Assembly: GCF_017654505.1 (NCBI RefSeq)
Contig: NC_054535.1
Location: 80,787,603-80,851,602 of the forward strand
DNA length: 64,000 bases
Direction of reading: 5' to 3'
Source: Polyodon spathula
Taxonomy: Eukaryota; Chordata; Actinopteri; Acipenseriformes; Polyodontidae
Made by a program: the position numbers and the translations under genes. Position 1 is the stretch's first letter. Each line of letters begins with the position of its first letter. A model generated the notes under the pieces. The model did not search any database and was not told where the DNA came from. It worked only from the letters and a program-made list of their open reading frames with translations. This document shows, piece by piece, positions 10,801 to 22,273 of the stretch.

Positions 10801-13021
10801 TTACTTAGAAAAGCCACTATCTCCAGAAATAAGCATCTTAAAGAATCAAAATGTTTTCAGAATGAGTCCTTGCAGATTTGTTTATTTTATCTCTTTAATG
10901 ACTATTGCGTCCTCGAAGCATACAGCCATCAACATGGTTCCTTTTAAAAACAAATATTGGAATATACTTTACTTAAAAAGCAATGTAATATTGCCCTATG
11001 CCCTGAAAAATATAGTCCAACATATCTGAAATGTATCAGAAAGGCACTTAAAATATATTATGAAATACACTCTTCTTCACAATGGCAGTTGTTTGATTGA
11101 ATGAAATATCGGTACAATATTTTACAACATAATGTGAAATCTGTTTATTCAAATTGTCCATCATGTATTGCATTATCATTTTATTTCCAATATCATACAT
11201 GAGGTATATTGAAAATATAATGGGAATCATAAATATTAAAACACAGTGATATAGTCTACACCATATAATAAAGTACAGTTCAGGTTATTTGTTGCAGGGA
11301 ATGTCTCTCACATATTACATATTAAAATGGGAGATTTTTTTTCTATGGTGTAAAAATTGCAAGTGTAGAAAAAAAAGGACAATATACTGTAGAAAATAAG
11401 TAAAAAAAAAACATGTTCATGGTGTCTCAACTAATTTAGGGACCTTTTTCAAAATGCCTTATTTTGGGCGAGTTACATCAGACTAACTAATATACAATTC
11501 AATGTGACAGCACCTCTCTATTCCCTCAGGCTTGGCATAAATTACAGTGATAATGTTAAAATTGCAGCTTTGTGACATCAGGCAAGGTGGATGCAACCCA
11601 GCATTAAGAGGTACTCAAGCTACAGCCACAGCTATTAAATGACTGAAAGGAAGCCAACAATAAAGGTGTGCCCGATCGTCAAACTGGCTTTTGTTTTGAA
11701 ATCTTCAATACTAACCCCCACACAGTACAACAGACTCCTGTATTATTCAGAAATCTGGCAAGTGGGTCAGACCCATATCATTTCTCATGAAGAAGTGTTT
11801 ACCAGGAGTGTAAATTCAGTGTATATAGCTATGTCTATGATATACTGAAACAACTGGAAAACCAGAGGTACGTTCGGCCTATTTTACCAGGTTCACAGGG
11901 GTTGTTCTACACTGTTCTTTCAAAGCCTTCTGATGCCTGAGTCATGAACTTGTTACACCATGTTCCAATATACTCCAACAAAGAAGTGTAATATCAAAGT
12001 ACAAATTCAATAACTGTGGAAAACTGGTTTCAGTCATGCAAGAACTATCATACGATCATACGAGACCTGGTAACTGGATTCAGAATCATTAAAACAATAC
12101 AACTATTAAACATGATCAACACTGGATTTGTAAGCACTGCATTGTTCCTGAATTCATGGCAGTAATTCAGATTCTAAAATAAATCCTACAGAGTTTAACC
12201 AAGCATTAAATGCAGTACCCAGCTACCGTACTGCATCTAATAAAAACTGTCCACCCCTTTCCCTTGAAAAAAAGTTTTTTGCCTTAATCTTACAATACAG
12301 TGCACCTCCTATATGTACAGAACAATTAGACATAGGTACAGAATGCCATTTTAACTGTAGTTTCTGAATTTGGAGCATCATGTGTTCAACACATTAAGTA
12401 TTTATTTCACAATTCAGCTGCAGCAGAATCGAATGTATCAGCTGACATTTACCTGAGGCAATTAATGACCTTTTTGCTGACCTTTTGGGTTCCTGGCAAT
12501 AACCAGAGTCTAATTCTCATTTGTAACAGAAATAAAACTTAAATGACGTAGAGCAATCTCCCTCATGGGAAATCTGAGTAGGGCCACTTTACTGAAAGTC
12601 AACGTGGGCCCAAGGGCAACACAATAATCAACCCTATTCACAAACATTTAAATTGACAGCTTTCCCCACTTTCTTATTACAAAAGTAATTGAATATGACT
12701 CAAATCATTAACTACTTCAGCAGTCACAAATGAGTCACATGTGTCTGCTGGTTTAGAGGTTGCTGCTAGCAAACTTTTTTTTTTAAACTAGATATACAGT
12801 AGCAGCAATGTTGTGTATGTGAATATCGTGCTTGTCTGTTCTTAAGTGTTATTAAATATTTGAATTAAATACCCATACAGTGTTTCAGCTGCAGAATCGT
12901 AAAAATTAACAAGTTATGAGCACTTGCTTCTTCAACTGCCAGACCCACAGTTTATGCGGCATATTGAAATCAATACAATATAGCCGACAATATAGTCTGG
13001 ACTTTGTAATAAAATCAATGT
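10801..13021. other. Non-coding stretch, nothing recognised
   Basis: About 2.2 kb of AT-rich, apparently unique sequence. No exon or repeat family was recognised. Confidence 0.5.
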
Positions 13022-13026
13022 CATTG

Positions 13027-13526
13027 TATGACAGGGTCTTCCACGGGTCACATGCGTGTGGGTCGCCGCTGTTCAAGCATACAGAGAGACTGAGGTTGGT
13101 GTTGAAACGCCGGCACAGGCGCGCAGGATTTATTAACAACACAAGAAAGTGAAAGTAAAATAAAGGCGGTCATGTGACGTTACCAGCGATGGTAACGCAC
13201 AGAGGACAAATACAGTAAACCGTACAAAAAGTGCAAAATAAAACACAATACCCCAAACTATAACTCAAAAGGTGCCGTGAAAACGGCAGGCCTTGCAGCA
13301 GCCCCGATCACAGCGATCGCCATGCTTTTATCTTGACGCTCTGTTGAGACACGCCCACCTGCCTGCTGGAACAGCTGATTGCTTTCAGCTGCTGCTCCAC
13401 GCAGACCGGTAATCGTCCCCAGCGGAGCGCCACAGCAGCTAAACAATTAAATCAATTGTAAACAATTAACACAAAAACATACAATAAACTACATATTTCA
13501 CTGTGCAAGGCTTACGCTTTGCCACA
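13027..13526 (-). repeat. 3' LTR of the non-autonomous element
   Basis: On the minus strand it carries a TATA-like gataaaagcatgg (complement near 13322-13335) and a polyadenylation signal in ttaataaatcctg (complement near 13128-13140). The 3'-most bases read TCATA here and TCACA in the other LTR, one of the few differences between copies. Confidence 0.9.
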
Positions 13527-13545
13527 TATCCTCCCGCTCAGAATG
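13527..13545 (-). other. Polypurine tract of the LTR element
   Basis: Immediately upstream (minus sense) of the 3' LTR the sequence reads gagcgggaggata and then TGTGGC. A purine-rich run abutting the LTR is where plus-strand DNA synthesis is primed in LTR retrotransposons. Short but well placed. Confidence 0.6.
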
Positions 13546-13746
13546 GAACCCATAGGGGTCCATTCGACAAAACAAAAAAACACAAGGGTCGGTGGGAGGG
13601 AACATTAGAGCCAGGCGCAACCTCCATACCATCATACCAGACACCTGGCTCCAACGTTAGCATCGCTAAACAATAAACATGCACACACATACAACCACTA
13701 TCCACATACCAATAATTAACAACAATACACCCACAATTATTACCCC

Positions 13747-14121
13747 CTAAACCCAGTGTCCCTTCACGGGGCTCCTCTCCAGAGGATTGACCCGCCTCCT
13801 TCTGTGACGATCCCCCACAAACGACAGGTCCTCCTTCGCTGACGCTCGGCAGGCAGTTCCTCCCGCTGGCGTCCGGGCAGGCATTCTCTCCTCCTCCCTC
13901 GCCAGCTTCCAGGACCGGAACTCCTCCTTCTGCAGCTCTCGGGAACGGACCCTCCTCGGCCTCTCTGGCGTTCGGGCAGGATGTCTCGGCTCCTTCACAG
14001 TGCCTTTAAGGACAGCGGCTCCATCCCTCTCCTTCAGCAGCCCCTCAGGGTTACCTGCGGTCTGCCCTTGTCCCCCCCAAAAAATTTCAGGGGTTTGCTC
14101 CTCCTGTCTCTCTGTAGCCAT
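13747..14121 (-). CDS. 124-codon open frame inside the LTR element, unknown protein
   Basis: The ATG at 14121 lies about 30 bp beyond the primer site, where gag normally starts, and the frame stays open for 124 codons of a 643-bp interior. The product (MATERQEEQTPEIFWGGQGQ...) is rich in Arg, Glu and Pro, with a basic DRHRRRR segment near its C-terminus. I see no zinc knuckle, protease or capsid motif. It could be a relic of gag, an element-specific peptide, or chance in GC-rich sequence. The position and the absence of stops in a recent element are the only support for coding. Confidence 0.35.
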   Translation of the reverse strand: MATERQEEQTPEIFWGGQGQTAGNPEGLLKERDGAAVLKGTVKEPRHPARTPERPRRVRSRELQKEEFRSWKLAREEERMPARTPAGGTACRASAKEDLSFVGDRHRRRRVNPLERSPVKGHWV

Positions 14122-14150
14122 CTAGCCTTGCTTCGGCAGGATGCAGCGGA

Positions 14151-14167
14151 ATCCACTTCCGACACCA
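14151..14167 (-). other. Primer-binding site matching tRNA-Leu
   Basis: Two bases after the 5' LTR end, the minus strand reads TGGTGTCGGAAGTGGAT. This complements the 3' end of vertebrate tRNA-Leu species (…CACTTCTGACACCA) with one or two mismatches. Reverse transcription of the element would start here. It fixes the minus-strand orientation independently of the LTR signals. Confidence 0.8.
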
Positions 14168-14169
14168 TA

Positions 14170-14667
14170 TGTGACAGGGTCTTCCTCGGGTCACGCGTGT
14201 GGGTCGCCGCTGTTCAAGCATACAGAGAGACTGAGGTTGGTGTTGAAACGCCGGCACAGGCGCGCAGGATTTATTAACAACAAAAAGAAAGTGAAAGTAA
14301 AATAAAGGCGGTCATGTGACGTTACCAGCGATGGTAACGCACAGAGGACAAATACAGTAAACCGTACAAAAAGTGCAAAATAAAACACAATACCCCAAAC
14401 TATAACTCAAAAGGTGCCGTGAAAACGGCAGGCCTTGCAGCAGCCCCGATCACAGCGATCGCCATGCTTTTATCTTGACGCTCTGTTGAGACACGCCCAC
14501 CTGCCTGCTGGAACAGCTGATTGCTTTCAGCTGCTGCTCCACGCAGACCGGTAATCGTCCCCAGCGGAGCGCCACAGCAGCTAAACAATTAAATCAATTG
14601 TAACAATTAACACAAAAACATACAATAAACTACATATTTCACTGTGCAAGGCTTACGCTTTGCCACA
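14170..14667 (-). repeat. 5' LTR of the non-autonomous element
   Basis: 498 bp, ends TGTGGCAAAG...CTGTCACA on the minus strand, about 99% like the 3' LTR by eye. It contains the promoter that would drive the element, with the same TATA-like and polyadenylation signals as the partner. Confidence 0.9.
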
Positions 14668-14741
14668 CATTGTGAAAGAATGTATTATATACACCTGTAG
14701 AGTGCTGAAACACTAATGAAAGTCATTCTACACATCATATG

Positions 14742-14743
14742 TA

Positions 14744-14787
<44 letters not shown>

Positions 14788-14788
14788 G
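14742..14788. repeat. (TTA)n microsatellite
   Basis: About 15 uninterrupted ATT/TTA units. Confidence 0.96.
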
Positions 14789-15635
14789 CAGTTGTCACAA
14801 AATATACCCATTTAATCACAATATAATGTGATATAGCTATGCTATTTTTTTTTCTTGTCTGCCGGTCTTATGTAATAAGAATAAGGACGGATGGATTTGT
14901 CCGACTGCATATAAATACACAACCCTATAATAATAATAATAATCATAATAATACAAATGCAAACAATAACCATAAATAAATACATAAATAAATAAATACA
15001 TAAAAACAAGGGGTGGGCACTTTGCCACATATGCCTAAAGTGGTTATGAGCTTCCGCTAAGTCTATCATGAAAATTATATTACAAAAAGAAAAGCACTCA
15101 CTAACTTACTATTTTAAAATGTTAATACAGTAATCTGTATTGGCTCAAGCATGTTAACAGGCTTTGAACAATCCAAGCACGAGCTCTAAATCGAACAGCT
15201 TTTTACATCACGACTGATACATGCTATATATAAATTGTTATAATTATTTTAATCCAAAAAGATGAGTTTAGATCCAGTATAATTATTTCCTCCAAAAAAC
15301 ACTATCATACTGTTGAATGAGCATCATCTTGCAGCTAGTTATCAGAAGCTCTTAAAAAATGAGATGCACAAAAGGATGCTGCCACATCAGTGTCACATGC
15401 ACAAGAGTTACACCTAACGTGTTAGATTTAATGGTCAGGGCTACCCAACCATTACAGATTAAACCCATTATCCAGGTAGGGTTACACTGCATCTCCAGGA
15501 AATGTAATACTTGCAGTTCATCTGTTTATTTTATCCAGTGCATGTGTCACACAAAAGGCACTTCACGGAACAATAAGAAGGGCTGTGTGGAGTAAGAACA
15601 TCACAAATTAAAAATAGGAGATGTAACTTTGGAAT
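14789..15635. other. Non-coding stretch, nothing recognised
   Basis: AT-rich with short TAA and AATA runs near 14928-15000. No gene signal. Confidence 0.45.
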
Positions 15636-15860
15636 TTCCCCTCGGCTCCCAGAGAGCCGCCCACATGGTGGCTGGGAAGCAACCGTTATTTCCCCCAAGG
15701 GGAACTAGAGTGGGAGAGAACGAGAAAACGAAAGAGCTAGGATAGCTCGCAGAGAACCTTCCTGGCGGAGGATGAGGCCAGGAAGGTTAAGGTTGGTAAG
15801 TGAGCTTCACTTGCTCCCACAACTGCACCACCAATGCAAAGGAAAGCTGGAATTTAAATG
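15636..15860. other. GC-richer segment with nested short inverted repeats
   Basis: Stands out from its AT-rich surroundings. It holds cggct...agccg near 15643-15660, tcccccaagggga near 15692, agctaggatagct near 15735, and an 11-bp perfect inverted repeat, aaccttcctgg / ccaggaaggtt, about 15757-15790. It may be a fragment of a repeat or a structured transcript end. It is cut off by the AT tract on its right. Confidence 0.4.
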
Positions 15861-15862
15861 CA

Positions 15863-15969
<107 letters not shown>

Positions 15970-17397
15970 ATTTCTCTACACATCCTACCCCACAACTTCC
16001 AAGTGAAAAAAATATTCTAGAAATTTGAAGAAAATTAATTAAAAATAAAAACTGAAATAGCTTGGTTGGATAAGTGTACACCCCTTTGTAATAGCAATCC
16101 TAAATTAACTCAGGTGTAACAAATCGCTTCAAAATCGCACACCAATTTAAGTGGCCTCCACCTGTGTTAAATTGTAGTGATTCACATGATTGCAGGATAA
16201 ATTCAGCAGTTCCTGCTGGGTAGTGCATTTCAAAGCAAGGACACAACCATGAGCACCAAGGTGCTTTCAAAAGAACTCCGGGACAAAGTTGTTGAAAGGC
16301 ACATGGGCATGGGATAGGCATAAGAAAAATATTAAAGGCCTTGAATATCCCTTAGAGCACGGTCAAAATGATTATTAAGAAGTCGAAGGTGTAAGGCACC
16401 ACCAAGACCCTGCCTAGATCAGGCCGTCCCTCCAAACTGGATGACCGAGCAAGAAGGAGACTGATCTGAGAGGCTACCAACAGGCCAATGGCAACTTTGC
16501 AAGAGCTACAGGCTTTTATGGCCAAGACTGGTCAAAGTGTGCATGTGACAACAATATCCAAGCACTCCACAAATCTGGCCTGTAAGGTAGGGTGGTAAGA
16601 AGGAAGCCATTACTCAAGAAAGCCTACCTTGAATCCTGTTTGAAGTATGCAAAAAAACACCCAGGAGATTCTGTAGTCATGTGGCAAAAAGTTTTGTAGT
16701 CTGACGAAACTAAAATGGAACTTTTTGGCCTAAATGCAAAGCGTTATGTTTGGCCCAAACCCAACACAGCACATCACCCAAAGAACACCATCCCTACTGT
16801 GAAGCATGGTGATGGCAGCATCGTGTTATGGGGATGTTTCTCATCGGCAGGGACTGGGGCACTTGTCAGGATAGAAGGGAAAATGAATGGAGCAAAGTAC
16901 AGAGAAATTTGAGGAAAAGCTGCTGCCCTCTGCAAGAAAGCTGAAACTGGGATGGAAGTTCACCTTTCAGCATGACAACAACCCAAAGCACACAGCCAAA
17001 GTTACACTGGAGTGACCAAGGAACAAAAAGGTAAATGTCCTTGAGTGGCCCAGTCAGAGCCGCGACCTAAATCCAATCAAAAATTTGTGGCATGACTTGA
17101 AGAGTGCTGTCCATCAACGCTCCCCAAGGAATTTGAAGGAGTTTAAACAGTTTTGTAAAGAAGAATGGTCAAATATTGCCAAATCTAAGTGTGCAAAGTT
17201 GGTAGAGACCTATCCCAACATGATCTTTCAGTTTTGTATTTTTAATATATATATTTTTTTCTCAATAAAAACTTTTTTCCCCTTGTATGGTGTGTAGATA
17301 AGTGGAAAATCCTCATTTAAATGCATGAAACTCTGAGGCACTGACACAACAAAATGTGAAAAAAGTTCAAGGGGCTGTAGACTTTCTATAGGCACTG
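15970..17397 (+). mobile_element. Second Tc1/mariner copy, left end truncated
   Basis: The right end is intact: gtagactttctataggcactg followed by TA at 17398-17399. The matching outer left terminus is missing. Only inner terminal-repeat sequence (tctacacatcc, then aaaactgaaatag) remains before the coding region, abutting the AT/T tract. The sequence is a different subfamily from the copy at 2583. Confidence 0.85.
16249..17231 (+). pseudogene. Tc1-like transposase pseudogene, second subfamily
   Basis: The ATG at 16249 begins MSTKVLSKELRDKVVERH, the usual N-terminal helix-turn-helix region, and is stopped by TAG after 22 codons. Recognisable blocks continue in other frames: [12 protein letters not shown] (16718), [14 protein letters not shown] (16802), a region equivalent to [11 protein letters not shown] (about 16967), and WHDLKSAVHQRSP...EEWSNIAKSKCAKLVETYP (17088-17216). 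There are several frameshifts (for example after 16910) and stops. It is inactive. Confidence 0.9.
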
Positions 17398-17439
17398 TAG
17401 CAGAGGGTTGAGCGGATGTAAGATTCTACTGCAGTGCCC

Positions 17440-18560
17440 CATTTTTTTGATTAAATACTGATTGACATTAACGTTAGCTGCTGAGGTTGCTGAAATCCTG
17501 GTTGAAAGGTGAAGATCTGATTTTGCTTGCAGAAGGTTGTCAAGATAGACCAGCCTGTTGCGTAGGAGGAGCGGGTGGATGGAGTGAGGGCGACGGCCAT
17601 ATATTCTCGAGCTGAAGCGAGGAGATTGCAAAGGCGTGGATGAATATCAGGTAAGGGGAAAAGATGAGATGGGGGAGCCAGGCATCTGAACTGTGAGTCC
17701 TGTAAATGAGAAAGAGATAAGATGTTTTTTTTTTTAATTTGTACTGATTTATTTGCCAGTAGGGGCCCCGAAGATAGACTGCGATGACAATAGGAAATAG
17801 CTGGAGGAGGGCTGTGGGTTTAAGCTGTGGAGGGGGAGATTTCGATTTATAGAGGACAAGTGCTGGAGAACCGTTGATTAAGAAAAAGACCGGCGAAACT
17901 GAAGGAGGAAGTGTCAGTATGTACTAAGAGGGCATGGGGGGCAGAAATTGACTTGTCGTTAAACAGAGAAAGGTGCTGCAGGAGGGAGGACCACGTTGTG
18001 ATGTCTTTCAGAGCCTCTGAAGATATATTAGTTTGAGCGTTGAGATTTTTACTGTAGTAGACAGAACAAGGAAGCAAGATATGACGGTCCTGCCTCGAGG
18101 AATAAAGTGATCTGGAAGGATTGAGTGAGTTCCAGTTTGGGGGGGGGGGCGGTGTGGTGGTAGGAGCAATAAGGATGGTTGATTGTCATTCAGAGGAAAG
18201 CGGGAAGATGGAAAGGGAAGGGGCATCACTGCAATAACTGCACATACGAAGGAAATGGCACTGTTTGTTTGCTGGGCAGAATGAAGAATTAAAGTTATTA
18301 CACAACTGTTTGCCAACGGAGAATTTAATGGGTCTTCCATGGATATCTTTGAGAACTGAAGAAATGATGAGTGGATAGGGTTAACGGCGGAAAGGTGGTT
18401 CCTGAAGTGGGGAGGAGTGTTCAGAAGGGGAGAGGAGTTAATGAAACTGATAAGGAGGCAGCTTTGGGGCAGAGGGATGTAGAGTGAGTGGTGGAAGCGC
18501 ATACACCACAAGCGTTTGCTTGGAGGCCGCTGAAGAACATGTTGAACAGGTCAGGATCAG
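17440..18560 (-). pseudogene. DIRS/Ngaro-like retrotransposon remnant, rearranged
   Basis: Minus-strand reading gives two blocks typical of tyrosine-recombinase retrotransposons. Near 18110-17780 lie the end of reverse transcriptase and RNase H: RGRTVI, then EALKDITTW, LLVHTDTSSFSFAGLF with the RNase H Asp, and LLQLFPIVIAVYLRG. Near 18520-18330 is a segment like the N-terminal domain of the recombinase (IPLPQSCLLISFI...FRNHLSAVNPIHSSF). In known elements the recombinase follows RNase H, but here it precedes it, so the copy is rearranged or built from two fragments. Many stops and frameshifts are present. The assignment rests on remembered family motifs. Confidence 0.5.
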
Positions 18561-18777
18561 GTTGAGACCAGCCAATAAAGGTGTTATCCAATGCTACATG
18601 GGATGCTGCTTTGGCTGAAATCTTTGTGATAAGTCATAAAATATAGCATATCTGCTATATATATAGCTGCCATATCTAACAGAGACGTCGACAATGTTAA
18701 ACAAATAAGAGTCTAGTTCCTGCTGTCAGAGAGGATAAACTTCATTATAGTACCCAGGCGGCTGCACTTACACCAGG

Positions 18778-19358
18778 TGTGAACAGGATAGCTTTAGGGT
18801 GATGTCAGACCAGGAAGTGCAGAGACACAGTACTGAGAGTAAATGCGCTGTCATTACAGATTTATTAAATAAAATGTTTAAAAACACAAAACAAAACACT
18901 AAAAACAAAAGGCACGATGGCCAAAATGGACAGACAAACAAAACACATCGAGCATTAAACAAACAAGTATCATGCTGAGATATTTCAGCAAGAGTAGCAG
19001 TTATCTTTTGTGTCGTTTTCTCTCCTCTCTCTCCCGTACCTCCTCACTGTACACCTAACCCTGTGTGTGTGAAACTCTCACTCTTTTATGCAGCTGTACC
19101 AAGACCCAATTGCTAATTAATCCTTCAATTGAATCTTAGCACAGTCTGCACATGAACTAATTGTGCACTCCCTGTGCACCCATACAAATACCCACTTTAA
19201 TCTGCATGTGAAGTGATTGTGCAATCCCTGTGCTAAATACAAATATATATTTTACATCACATGTGCTACATAACCCACACTCCGTGCACCACTACAATAA
19301 TACATATAACAGACAACATAAAACACAAAACATGCACAAGGCGGGGTACCCTGCCACA
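18778..19358 (-). mobile_element. Solo LTR, minus orientation
   Basis: Minus-strand ends are TGTGGCAGGG and CCTGTTCACA. A TATA-like gcataaaagagtg lies near 19083-19095 and a polyadenylation signal (ttaataaatc) near 18862-18871, in the right order. Flanking pentamers are ccagg (18773-18777) and tcagg (19359-19363), one mismatch from a 5-bp duplication. The first bases after TGTGGCA resemble those of the LTR at 13027. Confidence 0.8.
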
Positions 19359-21291
19359 TCAGGCTAATTATTAGAATAAATCTGTCTGTAAAAAAAATAA
19401 TTTCAAATCAAAATAGCTAAACAAATGGTCTCAGCATCACATCCTAAGCTGTCATTACAATGCCCAGGCTAGCATTATACACATTGTACAAAGGGAGCTC
19501 TTTCAGAAACAAAAGTACAAACTTCCAGGTAAGCCTGACTGAGCCTTATTCATATAGCTGTGGAAGGGTAAGTCTGAGGGCTGCTATTAATCAGGATTTC
19601 ATTTTTCGGTTTTTCTTGTTACTGACATGCCTTTATGGTGATACCTCATTCTTGCAGGGTGATTTATAATCACACTGGCTGTACGTTTGATTAAATTTAT
19701 GAATTTCTGTGGGTGCAAGCATATCTGTATGCACTGTGTGTCTGCCAGAACCAGGGTGCTTGCTTTCCAAAGCCAATATACCAACAGTACAAACAAACAA
19801 ACAAAAAAAGTTCTTATATACTGTATAAGTGGTGTTCAAAGCTGTGCTTACAGGTCAATCTGTGCCATTAAGACAAGAGCCTAACCTAATTTGTACTAAT
19901 GCAGTACTGATGTACAGTACGTATATGTAGTGGAACTAGAGCCTTGTTTGCCCTGCTTCTAAAACAAAAATCAAGACAAAAACAGTCCCATAAAAAAGCT
20001 ACCTGGCTCACATCATTGATTTATCACATTATTTTTATTTAATTCACTCGCCAAAGCTTTGTTAAAACTGATTTCTTGCACCAATATGTGTTGCAATTAA
20101 ACTGACTCCCACCACACCTTGATGCTGACATAGAAGCTTCATCACTGGCACTGGCTTATGGTTGTAATTACATCAAGTTTCCTTCAACTGTACACCAGAA
20201 GAAAAATTTGTTTCATACCTAGGCTTTCCATCTGTTATCAAGGATATTGATTGTATTCATACTGCAGCCTGAGTTCCATCTGGGGGCAACAACACTGCCC
20301 ACTCAATATTGATCTAGCCTATAGGATGTTAATTTATGAGCCAAGCCAACTACATCTAAAAGTAGTCAATTTAGGTCATATTGTACATCATCAACTACAG
20401 ACTAACCACACACTCATTTCGTAAGGATCGACTACCAAAGTAGTAGTACTGGATATTATATAAACAATACCTTTTATTTAACCTTTTTTATTATTATTAA
20501 AAGACCTATATGGCTGAGGTAAGTGGCTGATTGTGATGTCACTATTTTGAATTTACTTTGCAGTTGAATTGACTTCAGAGAGGTATCTCAGATATGATTT
20601 TTCAAAAGGAGGTGACGTCAACCGTACTGACATTAAGAATAAATTAGAGTAAAACCCCAATGTAATATGGTTGATGAATGCACTTTCTTTATGAGACCTG
20701 ACTCAAATACAAAGACAATTATATTACACCAGGTATATTAAGCCAGTCTGAGCAATCTTTGGTTAAATCCCTTGTATGAAACGCACTTCTTGTATACTAC
20801 AATCCTCCTGTCTAAAGCACAGTTCTTTTTTACTAAACTAGTAAAAATGCTACACTTTGTATGCTTTGAAATACTTTAATTTGAAAAAAAGATGGCATAA
20901 TTTAACAGTCATTCACTCAGTCACTTTGTGATTGGATTTGAATGACTGCAAGATCCCAAATTTTGTTATTCACTATGTAAAACTGAATAGGAAATCGGTA
21001 ACTAAGAAACTCAGAATCTATTTGTAAATAGGAATTTATATTTGATTGAAAACCATCCTAATGCAGTAGGTTTTACTTTCTAAATCAACTATACATTCTA
21101 AAATGCTTTTCTAAGTAATTTACTCCAGAGAAATAAAAAGGTGAGCCACTGCAGAAAACAAAGCTGGACATGTCTAGAGTAAAATCCGTTCAGTGTAAGA
21201 ACAAGTCTTGCATTGCTAAATACTAATGGAATTGTAGTGTTTGCCTACAGGGATCACTCAAGTGGGATAAGACATTAAAGCAGGTATGTAG
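19359..21291. other. Non-coding stretch, nothing recognised
   Basis: About 1.9 kb of unique-looking AT-rich DNA with no supported coding or repeat feature. Confidence 0.5.
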
Positions 21292-21806
21292 TGTGGCAGG
21301 GCAGGGGCCCTACAAGTATAAATATGCATATTTTGTGGCAGGGACAGGGTTAAAGTGCCATCTTAAAGTGTTTAATTTGTGTTAATTGTTTAATTATTAA
21401 TTGGTAATTGTTTTGGCAGTCGGTCTCACTATTATTAAAATTACAGCTATAGCTGTTTCTGTGGGGCATATAATCCCCAGAGTTAGTTCATTCTGGGCTG
21501 TTGAAAGGCTAACAGAGAAACAGCCCTGTGCAGCCTGGCTGAAGGAGAAACAGCCAAATAAAGAAAAAGAAGGTACTGTGTGTTTTTGTATTTTATGCCA
21601 GGTAAACAGCTTAGCTGTCCTGCACGCTAGTCAGGGAACCTGCGTAAATATATAGTAAGGGCTTGGAAGAGCTAGGTGTTTATTTTGTTTTTTGATTATT
21701 TTGTTGTTTAAAATAAGTGTGCAAATAAAGTGCCGAAAAATAAAGTTTCAGTTTCTGGGTCATGTTTACAGGGGCACGAACCCGATATAAGGCCATCTTG
21801 GTCACA
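21292..21806 (+). mobile_element. Solo LTR with internally repeated start motif
   Basis: Begins TGTGGCAGGG and ends ATCTTGGTCACA. The tetramer gtag lies directly outside each end (21288-21291 and 21807-21810). A second TGTGGCAGGG occurs at 21334 and leads into the shared U3 motif ggcagggacagggttaaa. Polyadenylation signals (aataaag twice) lie near 21724 and 21739. No clear TATA box was found. The U5 end gccatcttggtcaca resembles that of the element ending at 42631. Confidence 0.7.
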
Positions 21807-22273
21807 GTAGATAACAACATTGTAAACAAGCTTAATCTTACACTATCAGTAGGAAGATTGAACATTTTAAGTACACCACTGCCTTAAACTGGTAATGTGG
21901 TCGATATAGAATGCCAAAATACAGATTGTTGACAAAGTGTTCTACATGGGGTGGTCTAATTTACAAAACTGCTTGCTTACATTTTAAACCTTTCCACCTG
22001 CCTAGGAGACCCTTTCACACCTGTCTAAAGCCTTAAGATAAAGTATTTTGTTAAATGTTGCTCATGCATTAGCTAAATGGTATCAGAATAAATTCCCAAA
22101 TGCTAATTCACTCACACTTCCAAACCAAACTGCCAAACTCTGGTTTTCTTTTTCCCTCTCTTTTGTCAGTCTTTGCTGATTTACATAATCTGGCAGTAAG
22201 AAATGATCCTGATACAGAATGCATTCATGGAAAATGTGCATTGTTACAGCAGAGTGGAAATCCCAAGTCTGAA
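21807..22273. other. Non-coding spacer between two solo LTRs
   Basis: About 470 bp with no recognised gene. It separates two LTRs of the same general type and orientation and has no primer site or coding motif, so the pair is not obviously one element. Confidence 0.5.

Larger units (their letters stand above)
13027..14667 (-). mobile_element. Young non-autonomous LTR retrotransposon (TRIM/LARD-like)
   Basis: Two nearly identical 498-500-bp direct repeats (13027-13526 and 14170-14667) enclose only 643 bp. Read on the minus strand the LTRs start TGTGGCAAAG and end CTGTCACA. The pentamer cattg occurs directly outside both ends (13022-13026 and 14668-14672), a perfect 5-bp target duplication. 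The two LTRs differ by about five or six changes by eye, so the insertion is recent. A primer-binding site follows the 5' LTR and a purine-rich tract precedes the 3' LTR. No gag, protease, reverse transcriptase or integrase motif fits in 643 bp, so it must have moved with enzymes from another element. Confidence 0.93.

Noticed and set aside
13258..13446. Identical 62-codon minus frames at 13258-13446 and 14400-14588 as duplicated genes
   Set aside because: They are the same position in the two LTRs of one element.
18008..18511. 167-codon minus-strand frame treated as a single intact gene
   Set aside because: Its parts match different blocks of a retrotransposon in a changed order, with frame shifts. 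Annotated instead as part of the DIRS-like remnant.
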